A stretch of DNA of 43,774 nt from Bacteroidales bacterium (GCA_017447815.1 JAFSMS010000032.1:1-43774); one strand, 5' to 3'. Counted from the first letter of the stretch, positions 22,590-30,883 are shown. Program-made: numbers and translations. Notes: generated by a model from the letters alone, not told the origin.

Positions 22590-24440
22590 CTAAATCAGGG
22601 GTCGAAGGACGGCGGGCTTGTAGCGCAGGGTGAGATAGACGGCGCGGATGGCGAGGTGCATGAAATAGGCAGCCATGAGGATATGAAGACCGGTTTCCGG
22701 CTGCATGCTACCGATGCCTAGGCTGCCGGAGGCCCACCATTGGCCGCCCAACCAAACGGCGAAGAAGCCGACGGCGCAGAGTAAGGTGCTGTTTCTGAGG
22801 TCTTTGGAAGCGGTTGCACCGATGAAAACTCCGTCCCAGGTGAAGGCCGGGCAGCCGATCAGGGGCATCAGCAGGAGCCAGGGGATGAACTGTCGGCCGG
22901 CTTGAACCACCGCCAGGTCGGACGTCATGAGACGGAAAAGCGGCGTGCTGCCCAGGCCGTACAGCAGCATGAACACCGCCGCCAGGCCGAACCCCCAGCA
23001 GAAAGTCCCCCGCACGGTGGAGCGGACGCCGTCCGGAGAACGCTCGCCGAGGAATCGGCCCGTGAGCGCTTCGCCGGCATAGGCAAAGCCGTCGGTGAAG
23101 TAACTGAAAATCATGAGGAGTTTCATGAGGATGGTGCTCACGGCGAGCATCAGGTCTCCGAGCCGGGCGCTCAGGACCGTAAAGCCGATGTACACCGCAA
23201 TCATGCCCACCGACCGCAGGAAGAGGTCGCGGTTCAGCGTGAAGAAACTGGGCCGATGGCCGGCTGTCGCCGAGTCTTTGGCAGATACACCCGCAGAAGG
23301 GTGGCTGGTAACTTTTTGATTATCAGTATATTCCGTACAATCCTCTGCGCAAAAAGAGCAGAGGATTCTAAGCAAGTGATTGAGCGACAGGTATTTGCGT
23401 GCCACCAGCAGCGCCAGGAGGAGGCCGGTCCACTGCGCAATGACGGTGCCCCACGCCACGCCGGCAAAGCCCAAGGCCGGAATGAGCGTGTGTCCGCCGC
23501 CGGCAACCCCCGCCGCAGCAACGGGACTGGGTCCCAAGGTAGGCAGGATTCCCCCCGCCGCAGCAACGAGACCAGGTCCCAAGGTAGGCAGGAGCCCCCC
23601 CGCCGGGAGCACTAGGCCGAAGGAGAGGAGCACGGAAAGGAGCATGTTCACTCCGTTTACCCACAGGTCTATCAGCATGGGCCGGAGGCTGTCCTGCAGG
23701 CCGATGAACCATCCTTTCAGGGCGAAGAGCGAGAGGGTGGCCGGCGCCGCCCAGATGCGGATGTAGAAATAACGGGTGGCCAGCGTGCGCACTTCCGGGG
23801 AGCATTGTACCACCAGAAAGGCCAGTTGCACCACCACCCATTGCAGGACGATGAGCGCCAGGCCGGATAGCATCGCAATCCGCATCGCCCGCCCCAGGAT
23901 GGACGCAATCTCCGGGGCAAACCGGGTCGATTTTGCCCCTGGAGCACCGGGAAATGCCTCCCCGGGGGCATTAAGGGCCGAATTTGCCCCTGGAGCACCG
24001 GGAAATGCCTCCCCGGGGGCATTAAGGGCCGAATTTGCCCCTGGAGCACCGGAGAATGCCTCACCGGGGGCATTGGAGGCCGAATTTGCCCCTGGAGCAC
24101 CGGAGAATGCCTCGCCGAGGGCATTGGGGGTGCCGGAGGAAGGTAGGGTGCGGGGACTGGCGACCGAAAGGCTGCGGACCGGAAGGCCTGCCTTGAGCCG
24201 GCCATAGGCCTGGGCGGTGAGGCCGCCGGTGCCGGTGCGGAGAAAGCCGAAGTTCCAGTACAGGAGGTCGAAAAGCATGGTGCCAACGGAAATGCCGCCG
24301 ATGAAGGCGGCGCCGGAGATCCCTCCGCCGGCCCCGAGATGCCCCACCACGGCAATATCCACCATGCCTACCAGCGGCACGGTGATATTGGCCAGGATGC
24401 TGGGAACTGCCAAGCGCAGTATTTCCCGATTCAATTTCAT
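22590..24440 (-). CDS. MATE family efflux transporter (DinF-like) with repeat insertions
   Basis: 616 aa; DinF-like MATE proteins are usually about 440-450. The N-terminus (LRLAVPSILANITVPLVGMV, then D-I-A-V-V-G-H-L-G) and Y-W-N-F-G-F-L-R-T-G-T-G-G-L are typical, as are later helices (FAGVAWGTVIAQWTG; DGVFIGATASKDLRN). Three extra segments break the fold's loops. One is four 17-aa tandem units (NAPGEAFPGAPGANSAL type, 23932-24135). One is two 15-aa units (GLLPTLGPGLVAAAG type, 23511-23600). One is a segment from a 107-bp palindromic element (LLRILCSFCAEDCTEYTDNQ, within 23300-23406). All keep the frame, so a full-length product is possible. Family role: cation-coupled export of small molecules across the inner membrane. 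It overlaps rsgA by 4 bp and ends the malQ-to-MATE operon. Confidence 0.8.
   Translation of the reverse strand: MKLNREILRLAVPSILANITVPLVGMVDIAVVGHLGAGGGISGAAFIGGISVGTMLFDLLYWNFGFLRTGTGGLTAQAYGRLKAGLPVRSLSVASPRTLPSSGTPNALGEAFSGAPGANSASNAPGEAFSGAPGANSALNAPGEAFPGAPGANSALNAPGEAFPGAPGAKSTRFAPEIASILGRAMRIAMLSGLALIVLQWVVVQLAFLVVQCSPEVRTLATRYFYIRIWAAPATLSLFALKGWFIGLQDSLRPMLIDLWVNGVNMLLSVLLSFGLVLPAGGLLPTLGPGLVAAAGGILPTLGPSPVAAAGVAGGGHTLIPALGFAGVAWGTVIAQWTGLLLALLVARKYLSLNHLLRILCSFCAEDCTEYTDNQKVTSHPSAGVSAKDSATAGHRPSFFTLNRDLFLRSVGMIAVYIGFTVLSARLGDLMLAVSTILMKLLMIFSYFTDGFAYAGEALTGRFLGERSPDGVRSTVRGTFCWGFGLAAVFMLLYGLGSTPLFRLMTSDLAVVQAGRQFIPWLLLMPLIGCPAFTWDGVFIGATASKDLRNSTLLCAVGFFAVWLGGQWWASGSLGIGSMQPETGLHILMAAYFMHLAIRAVYLTLRYKPAVLRPLI
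23300..23406. repeat. 107-bp palindromic element, copy 3, inside the MATE gene
   Basis: Begins GGTGGC, ends GCCACC, exactly 107 bp, central hairpin at 23338-23368 with an AAAAA loop and arms diverged by two mismatches. The left arm shares TGATTATCA and AATCCTCTGCGC with copy 1. It lies in frame inside the MATE gene, between the helix ending VARKYL and the conserved TLNRDLFLR. The exact insertion ends cannot be fixed without an uninterrupted homologue. Confidence 0.75.
23511..23600. repeat. in-frame 45-bp tandem repeat (2 copies) in the MATE gene
   Basis: CGCCGCAGCAACG starts at 23511 and again at 23556, and GGTCCCAAGGTAGGCAGGA recurs with the same 45-bp period. The units encode 15-residue repeats rich in Gly, Pro, Leu and Ala. 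Length changes in steps of 45 bp would leave the reading frame intact. Confidence 0.75.
23932..24135. repeat. in-frame 51-bp tandem repeat (4 copies) in the MATE gene
   Basis: TTTGCCCCTGGAGCACCGG starts at 23932, 23983, 24034 and 24085, giving an exact 51-bp period (17 codons). The encoded units are Asn/Ala/Pro/Gly-rich and sit between the third and fourth membrane regions of the transporter. The two middle units are nearly identical, suggesting recent expansion. Confidence 0.85.
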
Positions 24441-25363
24441 CGGAACTTCTTGTCCTCTTCCAACATGCCCAGGTAGGAGTTGTAGCGCTCGGGGGAAATG
24501 AGCCCTTTCTCCACGGCCTCCTTCACGGCGCAGCCCGGCTCGTGCGTGTGCGTGCAGGGTGTGAAGCGGCAGCCTTCGGCCACCTTGAGCATTTCCGGAA
24601 AGTAGCGGGCGATCTCCTCTTTTTCCACATCCACCAGGCCGAAGCCCCGGATGCCGGGAGAGTCAATCACATACCCCCCGGAGGCGAGGGGATACATTTC
24701 GTACAGGGAAGTGGTGTGCTTGCCCTGTAGGTGGGCGGTGGAAATGGCGCCGATCTTGGGCGAGAGCGAAGGGTCCAGCGCCTTGATGAGGGACGATTTC
24801 CCCACGCCCGACTCTCCGGAAAAAAGATTCACCTGGCCTTGGCAGGCCTGGCGGATCCGGTCGATCCCTTCTCCGGTGTGCACCGACGTTTCTATCACCG
24901 GATAGCCCGCCCCTTCGTAGATGGAGCGGAAACGGGCGATCTCCTCCGGCGCCGGCTCCCGGTACAGATCCGTCTTGCTGAGGACGATGGTGGCCGGGAT
25001 GCCGTACAGTTCGCAGGTGACCAGGATGCGGTCCAGGAAGGGAAGTTTGACTTCCGGAAAATACAGCGAGACAATAAGATAGGCCCTGTCGATATTGGCG
25101 GCGATGATGTGTGCCTGCCGCGACAGGTTGGTGGAGCGGCGGATGAGGTAATTGCGGCGGGGCAGGATTTCGGTGATGACACAGCCGTCGTCATCGGCCC
25201 GGTAGCGGACATGGTCTCCCACGGCGATGGGATTGGTGACAACGCTGCCCTTCAGGCGGATTTTTCCGCGCAGCACGGCGGGGAAAAGATCCCAGGCGGG
25301 CAATTCCGACAGCAGATAATGGCTGCCGGCGTTCTTCACGACCGTCGCTTCTCCGCTCCTCAT
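24437..25363 (-). CDS. rsgA: ribosome small subunit-dependent GTPase A
   Basis: 308 aa, circularly permuted GTPase. An OB-fold N-terminal domain (V-G-D-H-V-R-Y at about 48-54) is followed by G4 S-K-T-D (129-132), G1 G-E-S-G-V-G-K-S-S (183-191) and G3 D-S-P-G (234-237), the permuted order that defines RsgA/YjeQ. A C-terminal zinc site has the spacing C265-x4-C270-x-H272-x5-C278. The protein helps mature the 30S subunit in the cytoplasm. It overlaps the SGNH hydrolase upstream and the MATE gene downstream by 4 bp each. Confidence 0.95.
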   Translation of the reverse strand: MRSGEATVVKNAGSHYLLSELPAWDLFPAVLRGKIRLKGSVVTNPIAVGDHVRYRADDDGCVITEILPRRNYLIRRSTNLSRQAHIIAANIDRAYLIVSLYFPEVKLPFLDRILVTCELYGIPATIVLSKTDLYREPAPEEIARFRSIYEGAGYPVIETSVHTGEGIDRIRQACQGQVNLFSGESGVGKSSLIKALDPSLSPKIGAISTAHLQGKHTTSLYEMYPLASGGYVIDSPGIRGFGLVDVEKEEIARYFPEMLKVAEGCRFTPCTHTHEPGCAVKEAVEKGLISPERYNSYLGMLEEDKKFR

Positions 25364-26436
25364 TCTCCGGACCGTTTAAGCGCCTCCCGGAGAACCGGTT
25401 CCATCAGGTCGGCATAATGCGTCATGCCAAGGTCCGTGAAATGGACGCCGTCCACGAAGTCTTCCTGCTGAGTCATCTCAAAGGAGGGTACGTAGAAGAG
25501 ATTCTTCTCCCCGGCGGCGACCAGATGCTCATAGAGGGCCTTCTGGGCGGCATTTCGGCCGGACACTTCCGCGGCGATGGCCTGGTCCAGGAGGGTGTGC
25601 GCAAAGTGAGGGTCTTCCACAAAGATGATGGGCACGTCGGGATGCGCATCCCGCAGAATCCGGAAAAACTTTTCCCCTTTCTCCCGGATCAGGCTGTCCG
25701 CTGCGTTGGGTACATAGTCCAGCACAAAGACGGAAGGATTGGGCACGGAGGCCATCAGCGTGGCGATCTCGTAGTCCAGATGGGCGTTTCCGCTGAAGCC
25801 GAGGTTGATCACCGTGCGGTCCAGCCGGCGGGCCAGGATGTTGGTATGGGCCATTCCGGGCCGGGAAGCGCAGCCTCCCTGCAGGATGCTGGTGCCGTAC
25901 ATCACCACCGGCCTTTCCGAAACCGGGCTTTTCAACTGCGGCTCATAAAGGGCATAGCCTTCCGGAACCCCCAGTTCCAGCGTCTTAATCTCGTCGTACA
26001 GGCCCAGGTACAGCATGTATTCCCGCATCCCGGGCTGCATGTTGCCTATCAGCCGCGCAGTGTGGTCCTTCTTGATGGCGCCCCATTCAAAGCCGGACTT
26101 CAGAAACTGCCACTTCCCGTCCAGAAAGACGTACAGGTCCAGGCCGCCGGTACCGCAGTCGGTCATGTGGGGCATGTGGTAGCCTGTGTTGCTCCAGCGG
26201 GCGTGGATTTCGGGCGCATCCGTGCGAAAGCGCACATACAGCCCGGCCGAGTTGCGCCCCAGCATCCATACGCCGTCCCGAACCACCCCTTCCAGGGCGG
26301 CGGGAAGCCGACGGTATCCTTCGGTAGGGGCTGCCTTTCCGTACAGCGGGAGGGTGGATGCATCGGTGTAAACGATCTGTCCCCGGAGGGTCAGACAGGA
26401 TGCCAACAAGATAAGGCCGATAAGCAGTTTTTTCAT
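25360..26436 (-). CDS. secreted SGNH/GDSL hydrolase
   Basis: 358 aa from the ATG at 26436; the frame's earlier TTG was not used. A signal peptide (MKKLLIGLILLASCLTLRGQ) directs export, and LASC could be a lipobox. A beta-sandwich N-terminal domain with G-L-D-L-Y (the GxDLY motif) precedes the catalytic domain: Ser183 in Y-G-T-S-I-L-Q-G-G, a Gly/Asn block in GFSGNAH and DYVPNAAD, and the C-terminal Asp329-G-V-His332 in D-G-V-H-F-T-D. Such enzymes remove acyl groups (often acetyl) from carbohydrates in the periplasm. The stop codon of malQ lies 6 bp upstream and rsgA overlaps downstream. Confidence 0.85.
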   Translation of the reverse strand: MKKLLIGLILLASCLTLRGQIVYTDASTLPLYGKAAPTEGYRRLPAALEGVVRDGVWMLGRNSAGLYVRFRTDAPEIHARWSNTGYHMPHMTDCGTGGLDLYVFLDGKWQFLKSGFEWGAIKKDHTARLIGNMQPGMREYMLYLGLYDEIKTLELGVPEGYALYEPQLKSPVSERPVVMYGTSILQGGCASRPGMAHTNILARRLDRTVINLGFSGNAHLDYEIATLMASVPNPSVFVLDYVPNAADSLIREKGEKFFRILRDAHPDVPIIFVEDPHFAHTLLDQAIAAEVSGRNAAQKALYEHLVAAGEKNLFYVPSFEMTQQEDFVDGVHFTDLGMTHYADLMEPVLREALKRSGE

Positions 26437-26442
26437 AATCAA

Positions 26443-28875
26443 TTATTTGCCTCTTCCGGCGGCGCTCACGAGCGTGCGGATGTGTTTGTTCAGTCTGTCA
26501 TTGGCCACAAGGCTTTCCAGCGTGCAGTGCATGCGGTAGCGCCAGTAGTAGCGCGGAATGGCCGGCACGTTGATGCGCTCGTCGGCCGGATTGCCGCCGT
26601 AGCGGACTTCTCCGTCAGTGGCGAGCCAGTCCTGCAGGGGCAGGATGGCCAGCATAGCGGGGGATTTCATGTGCTGGGCCACGATGAGGCTGGCCACCCA
26701 GGGCTCGCAGAAATAGGGGGCGTCCCCTTCGCAGCCGAGCACCTCGTTGTAATAGCGCTGGGTGAGGGCGCGGTCCTCTTCCCACCAGGCGCGGAGCGGC
26801 GAGGTGTCGTGCGTACCCGTGGCGCACACGCACCAGTAAGGATAGCGGTCCGGATGGCCGAAGGCGTCCTTCGGATCCTTGGGCATGCGCTGGATTTCCA
26901 GGGAAAGGATGTTGAGACTGTCCATGACGGAGGCCACGCAGGCGGGGATCATGCCCAGGTCTTCGCCGCAGGACAGCATGCCGGTGGAACGGAGAAGGGC
27001 CGGGAGTTTCCCAAGGGCGGTCTCGCGCCAGAAATCGTCGTGGCGGCGCCAGAAAAAGTCTTCGCTGAGTTCCCTGTAGCGCTGTTTGAGGGTGTCCGGC
27101 AGCCAGGCAAAGCGCTGGGTCTTCTCTCCGGCGATGCGGGGATGCCAGAAGTCGGCCTTGCGGGGGTCTTCCACAAAGAGGGTGTCCGTGCCGTCTGCGT
27201 CGCCGGGCTTGAAGCCCATGGCGCGCAGTTCGTCCCCGCTGTAGGGCAGCGCCGGATTGAAGTGGCCCATGAGGCCGCTCTTGTACGGGACGGGAATCTC
27301 CCAGATGCGGAAGAATCCCAGAATGTGGTCGATGCGGAAGGCGTCGAAGTATTCGGCCATTTTGCCCATGCGGGCCTTCCACCAGGCATAGCCGTCCTTG
27401 GCCATCTCTTCCCAGTTGTAGGTGGGGAAGCCCCAGTTCTGGCCGTCTTCGGCGAAGGCATCCGGCGGGGCGCCGGCCTGGCTGTCCATGTGGAAGAGTT
27501 CCGGGTGCTGCCAGGCGTCCACGCTCTGGCGGCTCACGCCGATGGGGAGGTCTCCCTTGAGGGCCACCCCGTGCAGGTGCGCATACTCCACGGCTTCCTT
27601 GAGTTGTTGGTCCAGCAGGAACTGCACATAGCAGTAGAAGCCCACCTCCGCGTCGTGCTCATGGGCGAAGGCCTGCACTTTTTTGGCGTTGTAACTGCCC
27701 AGTTCTTTCCAGGAGCCGAATTCCGGCGTGCCGTTGAGGTCTCTCAGGACGCTGAAAACGGCGTAGGGGAGCAGCCATTCCCGGTTGGCTTCGACAAAGG
27801 CCTTGTACGGGGCCGATGCCAGCGTGGCCTTGCCCTTGGCGCCTGTGTAGAGTTTGCGGAGCAGTGCCAGTTTGGCGCTGTTCACGGCCTCGTAATCCAC
27901 GGCTGGAAGGGCTTCCAGCGCGGCCTTTTTGGCCTTGTAGGCCGCATCCTGACGCACTCCGGCGGCCGGCAGGTGCACAAACTGCGGATGCAGGGCGAAG
28001 GAACTGACGGCGTTGTAGGGGTAGGAGTCCTGCCAGGTGTGGGTCATGGTGGTGTCGTTCACGGGCAGGAGTTGAATCACGTTCTGGCCGGCCTTGACGG
28101 CCCAGTCCACCAGGTGCTTGATATCGTTGAATTCCCCGACGCCGAAACTCTCCTCGCTGCGGAGCGAGAAAACGGGCACGGCCACGCCGGCTCCGCGCCA
28201 GGGCTCCGTCGGGAAGCGGGGCTCCAGGTCGGCGATGATGAGTTGGGTGTTTTTGGGGGGAATCTCTGCGAAGAAGTGGTTGGGACCTTCTTCCCACAGG
28301 CGGATTTCCCGGGTGTTGGTGTCCACAATCACGAATTTGTATTCCATGGGCTCCGTGATGTCCAGGGTGATGAACCACCAGGGGAAGCCACCGTCACCCA
28401 TCAGGAGCACGTCCTTCCAGTTTCCCAACGCTTTGCCCGAGCCTACGATTCCCACGGATTCGCCGCTGCGCACTTCCGGGACGGCGATGCGGATGCAGAT
28501 GTTGCCCAGGTCGGGCCGATGATCCTGCTTTTTGCGGAACGAAACGCCGGAAGGACGGCGGAAAATGACATCGCTGAAGGCCGATGAATAGAAGGCCGAA
28601 TTGAACGGGCGCTCCTGCCAGCGGGAACGGACGATGATGTCCTTCTGGGCCACGGGGGCTTTGAAATGGTGGCCGCGCCACTCGCGCTTCACCACTTTTC
28701 CGTCGCGGATGACTTCAAAGGTGAAAGAATCGCCGTCGTGGAGGTCCCGTCCGGTGAGCATGATCTGCCACAGGCCGCCGAAGGAATAATCCATCACGAT
28801 GCGGCGTTTGCCAATCCGGAGTTGAACGCTTTCTCCCCACTCGGTGTGATACTGCAATTGAACTTTAATGGTCAT
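26443..28875 (-). CDS. malQ: 4-alpha-glucanotransferase (amylomaltase) with N-terminal starch-binding domains
   Basis: 810 aa from the ATG at 28875 (MTIKVQLQYHTEWGE). The longer frame runs back through the tandem 44-bp repeats and is not protein-like. Two N-terminal CBM20-like modules (about residues 1-110 and 120-240; G-S-G-K-A-L-G-N-W-K and the following W-x-x-x-x-D) precede the GH77 catalytic domain. Its active-site residues are visible: Asp516 in R-I-D-H, Glu638 in G-E-D-L-G and Asp690 in T-H-D-T-S. The enzyme transfers alpha-1,4-glucan segments during maltodextrin or glycogen metabolism in the cytoplasm. First gene of the malQ - SGNH - rsgA - MATE operon. Confidence 0.93.
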   Translation of the reverse strand: MTIKVQLQYHTEWGESVQLRIGKRRIVMDYSFGGLWQIMLTGRDLHDGDSFTFEVIRDGKVVKREWRGHHFKAPVAQKDIIVRSRWQERPFNSAFYSSAFSDVIFRRPSGVSFRKKQDHRPDLGNICIRIAVPEVRSGESVGIVGSGKALGNWKDVLLMGDGGFPWWFITLDITEPMEYKFVIVDTNTREIRLWEEGPNHFFAEIPPKNTQLIIADLEPRFPTEPWRGAGVAVPVFSLRSEESFGVGEFNDIKHLVDWAVKAGQNVIQLLPVNDTTMTHTWQDSYPYNAVSSFALHPQFVHLPAAGVRQDAAYKAKKAALEALPAVDYEAVNSAKLALLRKLYTGAKGKATLASAPYKAFVEANREWLLPYAVFSVLRDLNGTPEFGSWKELGSYNAKKVQAFAHEHDAEVGFYCYVQFLLDQQLKEAVEYAHLHGVALKGDLPIGVSRQSVDAWQHPELFHMDSQAGAPPDAFAEDGQNWGFPTYNWEEMAKDGYAWWKARMGKMAEYFDAFRIDHILGFFRIWEIPVPYKSGLMGHFNPALPYSGDELRAMGFKPGDADGTDTLFVEDPRKADFWHPRIAGEKTQRFAWLPDTLKQRYRELSEDFFWRRHDDFWRETALGKLPALLRSTGMLSCGEDLGMIPACVASVMDSLNILSLEIQRMPKDPKDAFGHPDRYPYWCVCATGTHDTSPLRAWWEEDRALTQRYYNEVLGCEGDAPYFCEPWVASLIVAQHMKSPAMLAILPLQDWLATDGEVRYGGNPADERINVPAIPRYYWRYRMHCTLESLVANDRLNKHIRTLVSAAGRGK

Positions 28876-28894
28876 ATCGTTAGTGTTTATCAAT

Positions 28895-28982
28895 CTGAAA
28901 AACTGCTCTAAAGAGCAGGTTAACAAAAATAATGAAACCTGAAAAACTGCTCTAAAGAGCAGGTTAACAAAAATAATGAAAC
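28895..28982. repeat. perfect 44-bp tandem duplication upstream of malQ
   Basis: 28895-28938 and 28939-28982 are identical. Each copy has the dyad CTGCTCTAAAGAGCAG (28903-28918 and 28947-28962) and, on the minus strand, a TATTTTTG -7 box (28931-28924 and 28975-28968). The predicted start site of each box falls at the edge of its dyad, the position expected for an operator. No matching -33 element was found. Confidence 0.75.
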
Positions 28983-29035
28983 GGAAGCAAATAGTCAAGC
29001 GGACGACGGCGCTTTTTTTCCGAACTGTACAGATA

Positions 29036-29065
29036 TTGCGATGAATGAAAAAAGCAGTAACTTTG
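29036..29065 (+). promoter_or_regulatory. promoter of the SUI1-to-ubiE operon
   Basis: TTG (29036-29038), a 19-bp spacer, then TAACTTTG (29058-29065), followed by the ATG at 29073. Both elements and the spacing fit the Bacteroidetes consensus. The 5' untranslated region would be only a base or two. Confidence 0.6.
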
Positions 29066-29072
29066 TACCATT

Positions 29073-29417
29073 ATGGCACATAGCGATTGGAAAGACCGTC
29101 TGGGGGTGGTGTTTTCCACCAATCCGGAATTTCAGTACACCACGGCGCAGGAGGCGGAGGCCGAAACCCTTCCGCCTTCGGGGCAGCGGCTCATCGTGGG
29201 CATCGACCGCCGGAACCGCGGCGGCAAGCAGGTTACGCTGGTGAGCGGTTTCGTGGGCCGGGCCGAAGACTTGAAGGAACTGGGCCGGACCCTCAAGACC
29301 CGCCTCGGCGTGGGCGGCAGCGCCAAGGACGGCGAAATCACCATCCAGGGAGATTTCCGCGACAAGGTGACGGAACTCCTGAAGTCGCTGGGTTACAACG
29401 CAAAACGCGGAAACTGA
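29073..29417 (+). CDS. SUI1/eIF1-family translation factor (YciH-like)
   Basis: 114 aa. After a short N-terminal tail, the SUI1 fold is recognisable: R-R-N-R-G-G-K-Q-V-T-L-V-S-G-F, then L-K-E-L-G-R-T-L-K-T-R-L-G-V-G-G-S-A-K-D-G-E-I-T-I-Q-G, and a C-terminal L-K-S-L-G-Y. Bacterial YciH proteins bind the small ribosomal subunit and influence start-site fidelity. The stop overlaps the next gene by one base (TGATG), making it the head of a tightly packed operon. Confidence 0.88.
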   Translation: MAHSDWKDRLGVVFSTNPEFQYTTAQEAEAETLPPSGQRLIVGIDRRNRGGKQVTLVSGFVGRAEDLKELGRTLKTRLGVGGSAKDGEITIQGDFRDKVTELLKSLGYNAKRGN

Positions 29418-30121
29418 TGTGGCAGGAATTGTTCCAGAGCGGTAGCCTGCTGCTACCGGAAAGCCCTTCACCGGCCCCTTTGTCGGCGGAGAGCGGCTTT
29501 CCGCTGTCGGCCAACATCCTTACGCTGGTGTTCGTGCTGCTGCTGATCATGCAACTCAAGCGTTTTTTCGAACTGGTTCCGTCCCTGCTCGACAGCGTCT
29601 TCCGCGCACGCGGCAGTTTCCAGTTGGAAAACAGCTACCGCCTCAGCCATGACCGCACGGTCCTTTCGCTTACGTTCATCATCCCCGCCGTCCTGCTGGT
29701 TTTCCGCTACCGGCTGTACAATCCCGCCTTTTTGCAGGGGCTGGACAGCAATCTGTACCTGGCGGCCGTTGTCGGCCTCGCGCTGGGGTATATCCTGCTC
29801 CGTCTTGTCCTGTTTCTGTGGCTGAGACCCCGGAAATACCGGGACCAATACAATCTTGCGGGCCGATTGTTTTTTACTTTTTTCATCCTCCTTATGCTGC
29901 TGGTCCTGACCACGGTGGGCATCTGTGTGCTTGTCGGGGTCAATGATTTTATAATCAGAGATTTAATTTATATTGAATCGGCCTTTGTCTATGGCATTTT
30001 TTTGGTCCGGCGCGCACAAATTCTTTCACTGTTTTGCAATCCTTTCCGAACTTTTTTGTACCTTTGCGGCCTGGAATTTTTTCCGACAGCACTGCTCATA
30101 GTTTCGGCAGTGGTTTTGTAG
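29417..30121 (+). CDS. DUF4271 integral membrane protein
   Basis: 234 aa from the ATG at 29417, which overlaps the SUI1 stop. Five or six hydrophobic helices are visible (ILTLVFVLLLIMQLKRFFEL; LSLTFIIPAVLLVF; LYLAAVVGLALGYILLRLVL; FFTFFILLMLLVLTTVGICV; FPTALLIVSAVVL). Bacteroidetes genomes commonly have a DUF4271 gene directly before the uroporphyrinogen-III synthase-like gene, as here. Function unknown; membrane location is clear. Confidence 0.75.
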   Translation: MWQELFQSGSLLLPESPSPAPLSAESGFPLSANILTLVFVLLLIMQLKRFFELVPSLLDSVFRARGSFQLENSYRLSHDRTVLSLTFIIPAVLLVFRYRLYNPAFLQGLDSNLYLAAVVGLALGYILLRLVLFLWLRPRKYRDQYNLAGRLFFTFFILLMLLVLTTVGICVLVGVNDFIIRDLIYIESAFVYGIFLVRRAQILSLFCNPFRTFLYLCGLEFFPTALLIVSAVVL

Positions 30122-30139
30122 AGTAGAGAAGTGCAAAAA

Positions 30140-30883
30140 ATGAACATCAAAAAGATCCTGGTTTCCCAGAATGCTCCCCGCATTCTTTCGCAGTATCAGA
30201 CCGTGAGCGAAAAATTCGGAGTAACCTTCGATTTCCGCCCTTTTTTTAAGATAGAACCCCTTACGTCCCGAGAGTTCCGCGCCCAGCGGATCAATGTGTT
30301 GGATTATACGGCCGTCGTATTCTCCTCCCGGCACGTCATCGACGCCTTTTTCTCCCTGGCCGAAGAACTCCGCGCCAAAATCCCCGAGACCATGAAGTAC
30401 TTCTGCACCACGGAGGCCGTGGCCATGTACCTGCAGAAGCACATCGTCTATCGCAAACGCAAGATTTTCTACGGAACCGGCACCCCCGAGAGCGTGGTGG
30501 CCCTCATCGGCCCCAAGCATAAGGGAGAGAAGTTTCTCATCGCCATGTCGGATTCCTCGTCTTCCGATGCGCTCACTTCCCTTTTCACCGCCAACCATCT
30601 CCAGTACTCCACCGGCGTTTTCGTGAAGTCGGTGAACCAGGACCTCAAAGACCTGGACCTTGCCTCCTATGACATGGTGGTCTTCTACCATCCGGCCGAC
30701 GTGAAGTCCCTTCAGGAGAATTTCCCGGACTTCCGGCAGGGAGAGATGAAGATGGTCTCCTACGGCCGCTCCATCGTGCGTGCCATGGAGGATGCCGGAC
30801 TCCGCATCGATGTGAAGGCCCCGTCTCCCGAGGCCCCGTCCGTCGCGTCGGCCATTGAACTGTACCTGAAGAGTTTAGAGTAA
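30140..30883 (+). CDS. hemD: uroporphyrinogen-III synthase-like protein
   Basis: 247 aa from the ATG at 30140 (MNIKKILVSQNAP); the GTG at 30131 is less likely. Two alpha/beta halves are joined as in HemD: I-K-K-I-L-V-S-Q, AVVFSSRHVIDAFFSLAEEL, then YFCTTEAVAMYLQKH, SDALTSLFTANHL, and D-M-V-V-F-Y-H-P-A-D-V-K-S-L and S-Y-G-R-S-I-V-R-A-M-E. The enzyme cyclises hydroxymethylbilane in haem synthesis. Bacteroidetes members are often annotated this way although many lack a full haem pathway, so the exact role is less certain than the fold. The stop overlaps rnpA by one base. Confidence 0.8.
   Translation: MNIKKILVSQNAPRILSQYQTVSEKFGVTFDFRPFFKIEPLTSREFRAQRINVLDYTAVVFSSRHVIDAFFSLAEELRAKIPETMKYFCTTEAVAMYLQKHIVYRKRKIFYGTGTPESVVALIGPKHKGEKFLIAMSDSSSSDALTSLFTANHLQYSTGVFVKSVNQDLKDLDLASYDMVVFYHPADVKSLQENFPDFRQGEMKMVSYGRSIVRAMEDAGLRIDVKAPSPEAPSVASAIELYLKSLE

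Noticed and set aside
25417-28587. 1056-codon open frame on the plus strand
   Set aside because: It lies antisense to malQ, the SGNH hydrolase and part of rsgA, all with clear motifs. Its product is a His/Gly/Val-rich mirror of GC-rich codons without recognisable domains.
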